This document shows positions 24,215 through 33,482 of a stretch of DNA of 64,000 nucleotides, piece by piece; position 1 is the first letter of the stretch, and each line of letters opens with the position of its first letter. Origin of the DNA: Oscillospiraceae bacterium. GTDB lineage: Bacteria > Bacillota > Clostridia > Oscillospirales > CAG-272. The translations under genes and the position numbers were made by a program. A model generated the notes under the pieces. The model had not been told where the DNA came from. It saw nothing but the letters and a program-made list of their open reading frames with translations, and searched no databases. Where the stretch lies: positions 1-64,000 of the forward strand of contig SVSN01000007.1 in NCBI GenBank assembly GCA_015064285.1, given 5' to 3'.

Positions 24215-25213
24215 ATTCATCTCCTTTATTATTATGTAAATCTATTGATTGGTTCATATGAACCATTTATATTCTATCATAATTTGTTAAGATTGTAAAT
24301 AGTGCACAAAAACGACAGAAAATCATAATTTTCCGTACTTTTTCATACATATAAAATTGGTATTATTTACCATATTATCAGCATTTTCGGTTCAGTCAAA
24401 TGGGGCCCCTTTGACCACCAACTTCCTCGTTTGTCGCAAGTGTCAAACTCGGAACCTGCGCCCCAAAGGGTCTTCCCCATACCCCTTCCCCAAAATGCGC
24501 TTGTTATCTTTTCCATGTATGGATAGACAATAGGTCACCCCCCCACGCTATTTTTTGGCTCTCGCAAAGCTCGCCCCAAAAACCGCCCCCACTCTTGGGG
24601 GCTATACCGGGGAGACGATTCTCACTTCGTTCGTATCGCCTCCCTAAACCTCCTTTTGGCAGATAAGAATCATGAAATCGATATGAACCCAGGAAAAATC
24701 ATACACATTCGTATTTTCCGCCGTATACTGAATCGTCTCTTATCCAAGTATTCTAGCCAACCAAATCAAAAGGACAGGTTTACCCGCCTGCCTTTGTACA
24801 TTGAATCATAATTTTCAACCAAATCCTCTGCCTGATTGCCCTCTCCGTAAGTGGAAAAATACGTTAAAATGACGCATGACGTGCAAAAAAAATAGCATGA
24901 GCATCGGGGATGATGTTCATGCTTTAAGTGCCGAAGGTGCGCAGCCGCAGATTTATCTGCGAGGGGAGGGTTTCAGGGATGCTGCCCTGACAAGTTTTGT
25001 TTATGGGGGCCCATAAACCCTGCTTGCAAAAATGGGTTATCCTATCTCTGGCACACTGAATCTACTGAAAAAAAGGAAGAAAAATAGAGCAAATATATAG
25101 ATAAATCGTTTTCGATTATGCAAGAACATTGTTGATTACAATTCTCATGTTTTCATCAGAATTGTTGATTATAGTAAACGGGCTAGGCATCATCGGCTGC
25201 ATGAAACAGGATA
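24215..25213. other. ~1-kb non-coding region with clustered hairpins
   Basis: No supported gene is present. An AT-rich upstream region (24230-24400) precedes a C-rich stretch (24400-24660) with the separated inverted repeat CCCTTTG/CAAAGGG. Between 24880 and 25060 several hairpins crowd together: AGCATGA/TTCATGCT, GCAGATTTATCTGC, CAGGG-ATGCTG-CCCTG and the near-perfect palindrome GTTTATGGGGGCCCATAAAC. At 24768-24820 lies one copy of an element found elsewhere in the island (hairpin plus TTGAATCATAATTTTCAACC). It may be the remnant of a mobilisation or replication origin; no relaxase gene is present to support that. Confidence 0.5.
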
Positions 25214-25250
25214 TAAAAAACGACAGTGTTTCGTGAATGCACACTGTCGT
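25214..25250 (-). terminator. Terminator of the DUF2325 gene
   Basis: ACGACAGTGT pairs with ACACTGTCGT (10 bp) and on the minus strand a TTTTTTATA tract follows. Confidence 0.88.
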
Positions 25251-25258
25251 TTCCCTGT

Positions 25259-26425
25259 TCATATGCTTTTTTCCACTCCCACCAACTCCTCCGCACATTT
25301 CCGTGCGCTGGCATATCCAAAATATCGCACCGGAACCTTATGCTCCCTTGCCGCATTGATAATGGAATAATAATTCCCATGGGATATCGCATTCGGCTGG
25401 ATCCACACAATATCAGCATACCGGATCACTTCCGGCCGGGGGAGGGTATCCCGGTCATAAAACCGTACTTCCGGCAGCATAGGCTTGATTGCTTTCCGCC
25501 ATGTGTCGTGACCGCCGAAGACACAGATCCGGCGTGTAGTTGTATAGGGGAAAGTGATCGAATCATCCGGTGACGGTTCTTCTTCTGCGGACTGCATATG
25601 GAATATGGTTTCCCGCAGGGCGATCAGTTCGTCATGATCTGCAGCTGCGGAAGATTCTGTGGTTTCAAGCTGCTTCTGCAGTTTCTGCTGTTCTCGTTCT
25701 GTGGCGGACAATGCCTGCTGCAGCATGATGACCTTTTGTGTCAGCGCATCGATCTGTTTTTCAGCAGCAGCCAGTTTTTCTTCCGGAGTCAATTCAGCTG
25801 GAGAAGCTTCTCCGGAAGGTTCTGTTATCCTTTTTAACTCCTCCAGGGAGGATACTTCCAGAAGTTCACCGAAGTTTATATCTCGGTACTGGGTGTGGTG
25901 GAACAGGTGGGTGATCATGGCAATCTCATGCGCCATGGCTTCCGGTATACCGTATTCCTGTAATTCATCCACCAGTTCCTGGGATATATTTCCCGTTCTC
26001 GGCGGGATAATATCGGCACAGGCATACAGGGCCTGACCATATGTAATCCGATCTGTATAGGGATTTGTATCCGGCGTATCGGACCAGTACCCTTTGATTT
26101 CATGCATGGTGTAGTCTGCATCCGCATCTTTATCAATGATATGGCTTTCGATAAAGAGTGCTTCTGAACTGAATGGCAGCCGGGAGTTGGCATATGCCAG
26201 AACGGCGGCGGTCAGTGTGTTCAGATGGGCAAGAGCATGACCCTGTTCACATAGAAGCAGATATGCAGTGCACAGATCATACGGGTCACCGGCGCCGAAA
26301 TCCAGCAGCAGTTCGGCGGCCTGTCGGATCATCCACATTTCGGGAACTTCCCTGTTTTGGGGATGACTCACCACCACCATGCTGATCTTCTGTGAGACAT
26401 TTTGCAAAACTTCCCCAAAGGCCAT
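25259..26425 (-). CDS. DUF2325 domain protein, possibly 5'-truncated
   Basis: About 388 aa from ATG 26425. The last ~90 residues are a DUF2325 domain: RRICVFGGHDTWRKAIKP, then VIRYADIVWIQPNAISHGNY and KVPVRYFGYASARKCAEEL. Before it lies a coiled coil rich in Glu/Gln (EEKLAAAEKQIDALTQKV...). The N-terminal ~200 residues are helical and unrecognised. The ORF continues upstream to 26836, but that part is antisense to a GH78 relic at 26540-26833, so it is not real. ATG 26425 has no good ribosome site, so the gene may have lost its original start through the neighbouring rearrangement. DUF2325 proteins occur on mobile elements; function is unknown. Confidence 0.7.
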   Translation of the reverse strand: MAFGEVLQNVSQKISMVVVSHPQNREVPEMWMIRQAAELLLDFGAGDPYDLCTAYLLLCEQGHALAHLNTLTAAVLAYANSRLPFSSEALFIESHIIDKDADADYTMHEIKGYWSDTPDTNPYTDRITYGQALYACADIIPPRTGNISQELVDELQEYGIPEAMAHEIAMITHLFHHTQYRDINFGELLEVSSLEELKRITEPSGEASPAELTPEEKLAAAEKQIDALTQKVIMLQQALSATEREQQKLQKQLETTESSAAADHDELIALRETIFHMQSAEEEPSPDDSITFPYTTTRRICVFGGHDTWRKAIKPMLPEVRFYDRDTLPRPEVIRYADIVWIQPNAISHGNYYSIINAAREHKVPVRYFGYASARKCAEELVGVEKSI

Positions 26426-26539
26426 TCGTACCAGATAAGAACTATATTTTGATACAATTCGTATTGTGGTTATAGTCCTTTTTGACGGCAATACATCGTT
26501 TTTTAGGATTCCCCTATTTCTTGATATACAAATTCCCCC

Positions 26540-26833
26540 TATGTCAGCTTTATTCTGCCATATCCGGAATGGAACATCAATACCAAAGCCGGGGAGATTG
26601 TTAAACTTTCCTTTGCGGAAGTCCTGGACAAAGAAGGCAATTTCTATACAGAAAACTATCGAACAGCAAAATGTCAATACCAGTATACTTGTCGTAATGG
26701 GCAGCAGACATATAAGCCCCATTGTGTATTTTATGGGTTTCGATATATCCGTGTGGACAGTTTTCCTGCGTCGGCTGTTTTGGATACAGATACTTTTACT
26801 GCGGTGGCTGTTTATTCTGATATAGAAATATGA
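26540..26833 (+). pseudogene. Internal/3' fragment of a GH78 alpha-L-rhamnosidase gene
   Basis: In a plus-strand frame not listed as an ORF, codons from 26540 to the stop at 26831 give AGEIVKLSFAEVLDKEGNFY, then TENYRTAK, YKPHCVFYGFRYIRVD and a stop. This is the middle beta-domain signature of bacterial alpha-L-rhamnosidases (AEVLD..GNFYTEN.R.A; GFRY..V). The catalytic barrel that should follow is missing, as is the N-terminal part. It is a relic left by deletion. Confidence 0.8.
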
Positions 26834-27117
26834 CATTTTCAGTATCTTATACTTTCAAAGCTGCCTCGAAGCACCGGCTTAACACTTAGGAATACTTTTA
26901 CGGGAGTGATTTGGAATGGTGGGAAATACCCGAAAATAGCAGAAAAAACGAGAAAACGGGAGATAAACGGTGGAATTCGGTAGTATGGGAGAATGTAGGA
27001 TATAGTATGAATAGAACCTGTTTTGAGTGGGCGGATTAGCACGGGATTAGCAAGGAAAAGAAATCAGATCATCTGCAGGATTATAGCTATAAATTATCTT
27101 CGTTCCGTCGATATACT

Positions 27118-28407
27118 TCATAAATGTTTTTTCTGTCTTTCACACCAGCCGTTTACCAATGCCGCATATTCCTCCGCTATGGCAGGATCCTCAAACCGGT
27201 CAGGCAGCAGGGATGCACAGGGATACCCGCCTTCCAGACCCAGCAATAGCCTTGCATGAGCAATATACGGTGCAGCTTCCGGGACAGGGGTATTGGTGCC
27301 GATATGGTCAAGGTTCAGGACCCGGTCATGGGAGGAATATCGGCAGACCTTATAGTGCTCCATGGTCACAGCACGCCACTGATCCTTGTCATCAAAGGAA
27401 ACATCATTGATACGGACAGTGTCACAGTACCGTGACACGAAAATATCCGGTATATGAGCTTCTACTTCTACGGCAGGATTATGCTTCTTGATAATCCGGT
27501 ACATCATAGCGAGCAGTTCTTTCATCTCCCGCTTGTTGCCGTAGGACATATCCAGCTTGAACTTCCGGAAACCCATGTCGATATAGTACCCGAACACTTC
27601 TTCATAATACCGCTCCAGAATGGGCGAGGGTTTTATAAACATCAGACTCTGGGAATCGTAGTTTTCAGCGCTTTGATTCCAGTTTTCACCGATCAGTTCA
27701 GGGTGATGCTGTGCCAGAATACAGTTCGGCGTGAAGGTGAATGGTGCAAACCAAAGTCCGGGGACAAAGCCGGCGGCGGTCATATCTTTGACAAGCTGTT
27801 CCATATGGGGGAATTTGCTCCGGTCGATTTCCCAGTTTCCCCAGACTTTTTCCCCGGTCGGATATCGCAGATCCCATCCATCGTCGATGGTCAGCTTTCC
27901 CTTGGGCAGTCCCAGCTTTTCTACCCGGTTCATGTAGTCATACACATAGCTTTCGCAGAGGAATTCCTGCATATTGGTACTTCCGGCCCGCACAGCAACA
28001 TTTTTCTGATCCACCCATGTACAGTATTCCAGGCTGCCCCAGAAGGATTCCGGGCAGTATTCCGGCTGGCCTTTCAGCACGGCTTCGTTGTATTGACGCC
28101 ACTGTTCATAGGGATTGCAGTCCTCCGCCACCCACAGGGATTGTCCTGCTGGGCAGGTGAAGGTCAGCTTTCCGCAGCCATCGTAGGAGATACGGCCGCC
28201 GACATCTGTCAGAAATCCAAAGAACCTGTCACCAGCCAGCACCACAGGAGAACCGGACGTACTGGAAGCACGCAGGGTGAAGGGATCGTAGTCAAAGGCA
28301 GAGTAGGTATAATAAGCGTTTGCTCCCCACTGGTTGTAAAACGGAAGATACAGGGGTGGTAAAACAGAAAAAGTCAGCGTTTCTTCTTTATTGCAGGTGT
28401 AGATCAT
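27118..28407 (-). CDS. Clan GH-D (GH36/GH31-like) alpha-glycosidase
   Basis: A 429-aa protein with a beta-sandwich start and a TIM barrel. LTIDDGWDLRYPTGEKVWGNWEID is the DDGW...GxW strand typical of clan D enzymes. GFVPGLWFAPFTF follows, and FRKFKLDMSYG likely holds the nucleophile Asp in a K-x-D motif. It is much shorter than classical GH36 (~700 aa). There is no signal peptide. Upstream on the minus strand, AGGATGCCTCCATG does not give a clear ribosome site, and the GGAGGCATCC just before the ATG is usable. The specific sugar cannot be told; alpha-galactoside or alpha-xyloside are options. Confidence 0.75.
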   Translation of the reverse strand: MIYTCNKEETLTFSVLPPLYLPFYNQWGANAYYTYSAFDYDPFTLRASSTSGSPVVLAGDRFFGFLTDVGGRISYDGCGKLTFTCPAGQSLWVAEDCNPYEQWRQYNEAVLKGQPEYCPESFWGSLEYCTWVDQKNVAVRAGSTNMQEFLCESYVYDYMNRVEKLGLPKGKLTIDDGWDLRYPTGEKVWGNWEIDRSKFPHMEQLVKDMTAAGFVPGLWFAPFTFTPNCILAQHHPELIGENWNQSAENYDSQSLMFIKPSPILERYYEEVFGYYIDMGFRKFKLDMSYGNKREMKELLAMMYRIIKKHNPAVEVEAHIPDIFVSRYCDTVRINDVSFDDKDQWRAVTMEHYKVCRYSSHDRVLNLDHIGTNTPVPEAAPYIAHARLLLGLEGGYPCASLLPDRFEDPAIAEEYAALVNGWCERQKKHL

Positions 28408-28646
28408 GATAGGATGCCTCCATGTAATTCATGCGTATTATTTAAGTCCCTCTCCAGGAACGATGATATACTTAAAAGATATTATAGATTGATGATTATT
28501 CTGATTTCCTGGAGAATGAGACATTATAGAAGAATTCTTTGATTGGTACGATCCTGATGAAGATGGGTATCGTACAATGTGCGAAGTTTACAGAACGGCG
28601 GCGTAACACGCGGTGGAGTTGCGGCTCATAGCGGGGATCTCTGTTT

Positions 28647-29510
28647 TCAATGCATATTCTGATGAATTCGCGCAAAGGTCTGACGGTATTCCGTCGGCGT
28701 GATATTCTCCATGCGACGGAACAGCTTCATGAAATATTTCTCATCACGGAATCCCGCACGCGATGCCACTTCACCGATGCGCAGGCTTGTGTCAAGCAAC
28801 AGCTTTTTTGCTTCATCAAGACGGCGGCGGTTGATGAATTCACCCATCGTCATGCCTGTCATGCGGCGGAACAGTTGGGTCAGATAGTCACCGTTGTAGC
28901 CGAAATGTGCCGCCGTATCCGATGGCTGGATGCCTTCGCAGGCGTGTAGTCGGATCCATTCCGCCACACGCTCCACCAGTACCGCGCCCCTATCTCTAGT
29001 CGGCTTCATCTGCTCCCGACGGCAGTCATCTGAAAGCGAGGACAAAATGATGGAAATGTACGCATCGCAAACGCGGCGGCGATTTCCGTCATCCGCATAA
29101 CTGCTGTATTCCGCATCGATCATCTGGCGGAAGAGGACGGTATATTTCTCAAGATGCGCAATGTGGCCGGATTCCGGCAGGATCAGCGTTCCCGAATGCT
29201 CAGGAAATGCCTCGTGATAGACCGCTGCCGCATCGAAATGACACCACAGATGGGACTGGATGTCACTGGCCGGCATAGTACCATAATGCTCCATGCCCGC
29301 TGGAAGCAGCAGAAACGTCCCCTTGGACAGCGTATACTCACGCCCGCTCACACTGATGGGATAGGTTCCCGCGCAGCCAATAAGCAAAACATTGCTGTCA
29401 AGAATACGCCGCGGATGGGTGGGATTGCCGCCAGCGATGAACTGTCCGGCGGATTCGTAGGTGATTTGCGCAGGAAATTCATAACAAAACATCTCGGATT
29501 TTTCCACCAT
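28647..29510 (-). CDS. AraC family transcriptional regulator
   Basis: A 287-aa protein. The N-terminal cupin-like ligand domain contains GREYTLSKGTFLLLPAGMEHYG. The C-terminal ~100 residues form the double HTH: DTAAHFGYNGDYLTQLFRRM, then LDTSLRIGEVASRAGFRDEKYFMKLFRRMENITPTEYR, the standard AraC signature. It is divergent from a GH127/solute-binding-protein locus with a 111-bp shared control region, so it most likely senses a sugar and activates that locus. A second Met at residue 7, with GGTGG about 10 bp upstream, could be the real start. Base and codon use (many GCC/GCG/CGC) differ from neighbouring genes. Confidence 0.93.
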   Translation of the reverse strand: MVEKSEMFCYEFPAQITYESAGQFIAGGNPTHPRRILDSNVLLIGCAGTYPISVSGREYTLSKGTFLLLPAGMEHYGTMPASDIQSHLWCHFDAAAVYHEAFPEHSGTLILPESGHIAHLEKYTVLFRQMIDAEYSSYADDGNRRRVCDAYISIILSSLSDDCRREQMKPTRDRGAVLVERVAEWIRLHACEGIQPSDTAAHFGYNGDYLTQLFRRMTGMTMGEFINRRRLDEAKKLLLDTSLRIGEVASRAGFRDEKYFMKLFRRMENITPTEYRQTFARIHQNMH

Positions 29511-29526
29511 TTATATAATTTGTCAG

Positions 29527-29556
29527 TTTACAACCACTGTTTTTCTGTGGTACAAT
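29527..29556 (+). promoter_or_regulatory. Promoter of GH127 with an inverted repeat in the spacer
   Basis: TTTACA (29527-29532) and TACAAT (29551-29556) have an 18-bp spacer. CCACTGTTTTTCTGTGG within the spacer is an imperfect CCAC/GTGG inverted repeat, a possible AraC-protein contact site. The region is shared with the divergent AraC gene. Confidence 0.6.
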
Positions 29557-29621
29557 GACATTAACATCATCATTATACCACAAATTCTACCAAGCGACAA
29601 TACTAAAAAGGAGATTTTATC

Positions 29622-31451
29622 ATGAATATTTCACGTGCTGCCGCTCTTTTGCGTCCGGCTGTCCCCCAAGTCTCCGTAAAAGATAGGTTTTGGACACCAT
29701 ATCTGGAAAAAATACGTCATAAGACACTCCCCTATGTCCTCGACAAGTTTGAGGAAATCGGTTATGTTGACAATTTTCGCATTGTTGCCGGATTGAAGGA
29801 GGGGGAGTCCAAAGGCCCGTCCTTCTCTGATGGTCTGCTGCTTGAAACAATGCGAGGTGCTTCCGATCTGTTGGCGGCGGAATATGATGCTGCCCTCGAC
29901 GCTCGGCTGGACGCGCTCATCGAAATCATCGCCGCTGCGTCTGATGCGGATCCCGACGGTTTCATCTGCACGAAAACCATACTGAACTATCCCGATCAGC
30001 GCTGGGGTGAAAACGGCGGTGACATCATCATTGCGCATGATCTCTACGACCACGGCGCGCTTGTAGAAGCGGGCGTGCATCACTACCTCGCCACCGGCAA
30101 AACCACGCTCCTGCGTCCCGCCGTCCGAGCGGCGAACTATATCTGCCAGGTGATTCCGCCGCTCGGTATCGTTCCCGGCCATTCCCTGCCTGAGGAAGCC
30201 TTTGTCAAGCTCCATTGTCTCTTCCGTGATCACACAGAGCTTGCCGCCTTTGCCATGGAGCACGGCGTTGATGCGGACAAATACCTGCGCATGGCGGAAT
30301 TCTGGTATGATGAGCGCGGCAAGAAGCCCGGCAGCCATCTGCCCAGATTCTCCATGTCTTACAACCAGAATCACGTACCCTTCGCCGAGCAGCGGGAGGC
30401 ACTTGGCCATTCCGTCCGTGCGACGCTCTGCTACACCGGCGCATCCGCTGTTGTACGCGAGGCGGGACGCGAGGATTATCTCCCCGCACTCAATGCACTC
30501 TGGGAAAACATCACCAAGCGCAAAATGCACATCTCCGGCGGTGTCGGTACCCGTCATGACATCGAGGGCTTCGATGTGGATTACAACCTGCCCAACGACG
30601 CCTACCTCGAGACCTGCGCAGGCATAGGCCTCACCTTCTTCGCAGCAGAATTTGGCCTCATCTCGCCGAAAGCCGAACGCTTCGATGTATTCGAGCGCGC
30701 ACTCTGCAACAACATCCTCGCCGCCATCGGTGAGGACGGTCAGCATTATTTCTACCAGAACCCGCTCCTTTCCGACGGTTCCATCCGTCGCTGGGACTGG
30801 CACGGTTGTCCCTGCTGCCCACCCATGCTCTTAAAGCTCTACGGTGCGCTTGGCACCTTCATTTACGCATACAGCGCCGACGATCTGTATGTCAACTTGT
30901 ATATCGGCAGCGAATGCTGCACCGACCGCTTCGATGTGTCGCAGAAAGACGGTGCGATTAAAGTCCAAACCAAGGGTACACCGCTGACGCTTCGTCTACG
31001 CATACCCGGTTACGCGGAAAATTTTGCGCTGACGATGGACGGAAGAACGGTCGGATATACCGTCGAGGACGGATATGCTGTGCTCATCGTGGAGAGCGGT
31101 ACGCTGACGGTCTCCTTCGACACACCACCGAAGCGTATCGCCGCAAACTTCGCAGCGGAAGCAGATCGGGGCATGGTGGCTGTCATGCGCGGTCCGTGGC
31201 TGCTCTGCGCTGAGGAGATCGACAATGGCGATGTAGATTTCACCGTGGCTGAGGATGCAAAGCTCCGCGCGGACGGTGACGGAGCGGTAGGTTTGCGTGC
31301 AGACGGCAGCGAGTTCAAACTCATCCCCTACTACCGCTGGTGTAATCGCGAAAACTCCGGCCGTATGCAGGTATGGTTTCATCAGGAGAATATGAAAAAT
31401 AAGTCAAATTTGAAAGGAGAATTGTATTATGATTATGAGAAAACATTGTAA
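29622..31451 (+). CDS. GH127 beta-L-arabinofuranosidase-type enzyme
   Basis: A 609-aa protein of the former DUF1680 group. It has the (alpha/alpha)6-barrel landmarks GGDIIIAHDLYDHGALVEAGV, ISGGVGTRHDIEGF, LETCAGIGLTFFA and the Cys-rich WHGCPCCPPM. In GH127 a zinc-bound Cys in this region is the nucleophile. A C-terminal beta-sandwich follows (GTPLTLRLRIPGYAENF). It removes beta-L-arabinofuranose from arabinans or hydroxyproline-linked glycans. AAAGGAG lies upstream of the ATG. The final ~20 residues (MKNKSNLKGELYYDYEKTL) run over the start of the next gene by 23 bp. Codon use is richer in C-ending codons than in most of the window, suggesting a separate origin. Confidence 0.92.
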   Translation: MNISRAAALLRPAVPQVSVKDRFWTPYLEKIRHKTLPYVLDKFEEIGYVDNFRIVAGLKEGESKGPSFSDGLLLETMRGASDLLAAEYDAALDARLDALIEIIAAASDADPDGFICTKTILNYPDQRWGENGGDIIIAHDLYDHGALVEAGVHHYLATGKTTLLRPAVRAANYICQVIPPLGIVPGHSLPEEAFVKLHCLFRDHTELAAFAMEHGVDADKYLRMAEFWYDERGKKPGSHLPRFSMSYNQNHVPFAEQREALGHSVRATLCYTGASAVVREAGREDYLPALNALWENITKRKMHISGGVGTRHDIEGFDVDYNLPNDAYLETCAGIGLTFFAAEFGLISPKAERFDVFERALCNNILAAIGEDGQHYFYQNPLLSDGSIRRWDWHGCPCCPPMLLKLYGALGTFIYAYSADDLYVNLYIGSECCTDRFDVSQKDGAIKVQTKGTPLTLRLRIPGYAENFALTMDGRTVGYTVEDGYAVLIVESGTLTVSFDTPPKRIAANFAAEADRGMVAVMRGPWLLCAEEIDNGDVDFTVAEDAKLRADGDGAVGLRADGSEFKLIPYYRWCNRENSGRMQVWFHQENMKNKSNLKGELYYDYEKTL

Positions 31452-32904
31452 AGCATTGGCAGCCATCCTTGCACTGTTTCTTGCAGCATCTGCTCTAACG
31501 GCCTGCGGCGGCGGAGAAACTGCAGAAAAAACTGCAGCGGAAGAAACTGCAGTTCAGGAAACCCAAGCTGCGGAAACCGAAGAAACCAGATATGTGGCTG
31601 ACTATCTGCCGAATGTAACCTATGATGGCTATCAGTACCGGATCATTTCCTATGATGAATACCCGGCACATGTGGAGGAACTCACCGGGGAAGTAATCGA
31701 CGACGCCATTTTTGAACGGAATGCCCTGGTCGAAGAAACCTACAATATCGAATTTATGCAGGAACTGTATCCTTTCACGGAATATGACAAGGTAACGGCT
31801 CTGATGACCAACGCAGGCCGTGCCCAAAGCGACGACTTTGATCTGGCGACACTGGTATTCCGTGCGGCGTATTATGCTGTACTGGAAGGGACTGCTCCGG
31901 CAGCATCCTCCCTGCCCATTGCCGACCTATCCCAGCCCTGGTATGTCCGTTCTGTAAACGAAGGCCTGAACATCGATGGTGTGACACTGCTGGGCTTTAC
32001 AGCTTTCGACCTGAACCCCGGCGGTAAGTGTTTACTGTTCAACAGAAATTTACTTACCGATCTGAATCTGGAAGATCCTTATGATCTTGTGGATGAAGGT
32101 TCATGGACTTGTGATGTGCTGTACTCCATGGCGGAATCGGCTATCAGCGATTTGAATGGGGACGGCCAAATGACCGTTGATGACCGGTTCAGCTTTATTA
32201 CCGAATGGGACTGGATGTCTATGATCGCATATATCGGCACCGGAAACCTGCTTGTGGATGTCATCGATGGTGTTCCTGTGGCTTCCCAGTCGGAAGCACT
32301 GATCGATGCCTTTACGAAAGTTGTACAGTATCTGAACATTGACGGATTTATGTTGGATACTTTTAAAGAATTCGGTACCGCAGAAGCAAGCCGTATACGC
32401 GGATTGGAACTGTTCAAAGAAGGACACAGTCTGTTCGTCTGTACCGGTACCACCAATCTGACCATCATGGGTGACATGGAAGCGGACTATGGTCTGGTCC
32501 CCTTCCCGAAATGGACGGCAGAACAAGCGAGGTATTACTCTTATCTGGACAGAGATGCCGTGGCTCTCCCTCTGTCCTGTTCCACAGATCTGGAACGGGT
32601 ATGTGTGATCAAGGAAGCTCTGGCGGTGGAATCTCTGAACATCAACCATCCGGCATACTATGAAAACGCCTTGAAGAACCGGTATCTCCGGGACGAAAGA
32701 TCTCTGGCAATGTTGGAAATCATCACGAATACTGTAGTAAACGATCTGGGCCAGAACCCCTGGTGGGATATTGTACGGACCCCGTGGCAGGATACTATGT
32801 CGAAGAAGGGCACGGAATTTGCCTCCGCAGTACAGAAGAATATGCCCAAGAGCGAAAAAGCTATTGCTGACCTGATGGAAATGGTGGAATCGCTGAAAGG
32901 TTGA
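31429..32904 (+). CDS. Extracellular sugar-binding lipoprotein of an ABC importer
   Basis: A 491-aa lipoprotein. The signal is RKHCKALAAILALFLAASAL and the lipobox is LTAC with the Cys at ~26, followed by a flexible Glu/Ala/Thr linker. The body resembles a family 1 solute-binding protein and is a distant relative of the two proteins at 56562 and 58139 (shared GEVIDDAIFERN and YGLVPFPKW-type blocks). It starts inside the end of the GH127 gene, so the two are translated together, and it probably binds the arabinoside products. No permease or ATPase genes follow. A strong hairpin lies downstream at 33005. Confidence 0.9.
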   Translation: MIMRKHCKALAAILALFLAASALTACGGGETAEKTAAEETAVQETQAAETEETRYVADYLPNVTYDGYQYRIISYDEYPAHVEELTGEVIDDAIFERNALVEETYNIEFMQELYPFTEYDKVTALMTNAGRAQSDDFDLATLVFRAAYYAVLEGTAPAASSLPIADLSQPWYVRSVNEGLNIDGVTLLGFTAFDLNPGGKCLLFNRNLLTDLNLEDPYDLVDEGSWTCDVLYSMAESAISDLNGDGQMTVDDRFSFITEWDWMSMIAYIGTGNLLVDVIDGVPVASQSEALIDAFTKVVQYLNIDGFMLDTFKEFGTAEASRIRGLELFKEGHSLFVCTGTTNLTIMGDMEADYGLVPFPKWTAEQARYYSYLDRDAVALPLSCSTDLERVCVIKEALAVESLNINHPAYYENALKNRYLRDERSLAMLEIITNTVVNDLGQNPWWDIVRTPWQDTMSKKGTEFASAVQKNMPKSEKAIADLMEMVESLKG

Positions 32905-33004
32905 ACATACATACACTGTGACAGAGTAGTGATGGTCAACGTGACACAACGCTGCAACAACCTGCGCTGCCTGTTCCTGGCACTGGGAGAAAACACCATT
33001 GTGC

Positions 33005-33045
33005 CCCCCACTGTGGTTCAAGCTGTACAAGAACCACAGTGGGGG
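33005..33045 (+). terminator. 15-bp-stem hairpin after the solute-binding-protein gene
   Basis: CCCCCACTGTGGTTC (33005-33019) pairs perfectly with GAACCACAGTGGGGG (33031-33045). There is no T run after it, so it is either an imperfect terminator or an RNA-stabilising end. Confidence 0.6.
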
Positions 33046-33112
33046 AAAGCATCCTGTTCGCCAAACAAAAAAACAAAATTCTCCAGGTTAACCGTACCGA
33101 GAAACGACCCCC

Positions 33113-33237
33113 ACAGGCACAACACATTTGATGATCCCGATACTGTTAAGCCCATGGATTCTGTGTCCGTACAGGCGGTAAACGGGCAAGTGACCGTGAA
33201 TTTGCAGAAAACTAGTGTGGCTATGGTAGAGTGGTAA
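33113..33237 (+). pseudogene. 3' fragment of a GH51 alpha-L-arabinofuranosidase gene
   Basis: The last ~40 codons of ORF 32929-33237 read HNTFDDPDTVKPMDSVSV...QKTSVAMVEW and a stop. This matches the C-terminal end of GH51 arabinofuranosidases (NAHNTFexPexVKP..., ending in a hydrophobic VxV.E strand). Nothing before it resembles the rest of the enzyme. It is a relic and, with the intact GH127, hints that an arabinan locus was once larger. Confidence 0.65.
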
Positions 33238-33363
33238 AATAATATAACACAGGATAAATTGAAAGGACTTCTCGGAGGCATCTTTTGTAGGACATCAAGT
33301 TTTTTCTTGAAATTTCTACACATATAAACTTACCAAAAACGAAGGTTTATGAAAAAAAGATCA

Positions 33364-33404
33364 CCTGTGTCAAAACTCATCCAAACGGAGATTTTTGACA
33401 CAGG
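33364..33404. repeat. Inverted repeat abutting the left end of the IS66 element
   Basis: CCTGTGTCAAAA (33364-33375) pairs with TTTTTGACACAGG ending at 33404, exactly one base before the IS left terminus (GTAAC). It may be an old terminator or part of the target into which the IS jumped. Confidence 0.6.
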
Positions 33405-33482
33405 GTAACCGCCAAATAATCCCCCGTACCTGAAAACACAGAACCGTCAGCCGAACAGACTGACGGTTTTCGCATATTCACT

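Noticed and set aside
24400-24660. oriT of a conjugative element
   Set aside because: C-rich inverted repeats are suggestive, but no relaxase or transfer gene is in the island, so I only list the region as non-coding.
26426-26836. N-terminal extension of the DUF2325 ORF
   Set aside because: It is antisense to the GH78 relic and shows no protein-like conservation.
28441-28640. Short coding-like remnant (FFDWYDPDEDGYRTMCEVY) upstream of the AraC gene end
   Set aside because: Only about 25 codons, with a stop just before and no family I can name.
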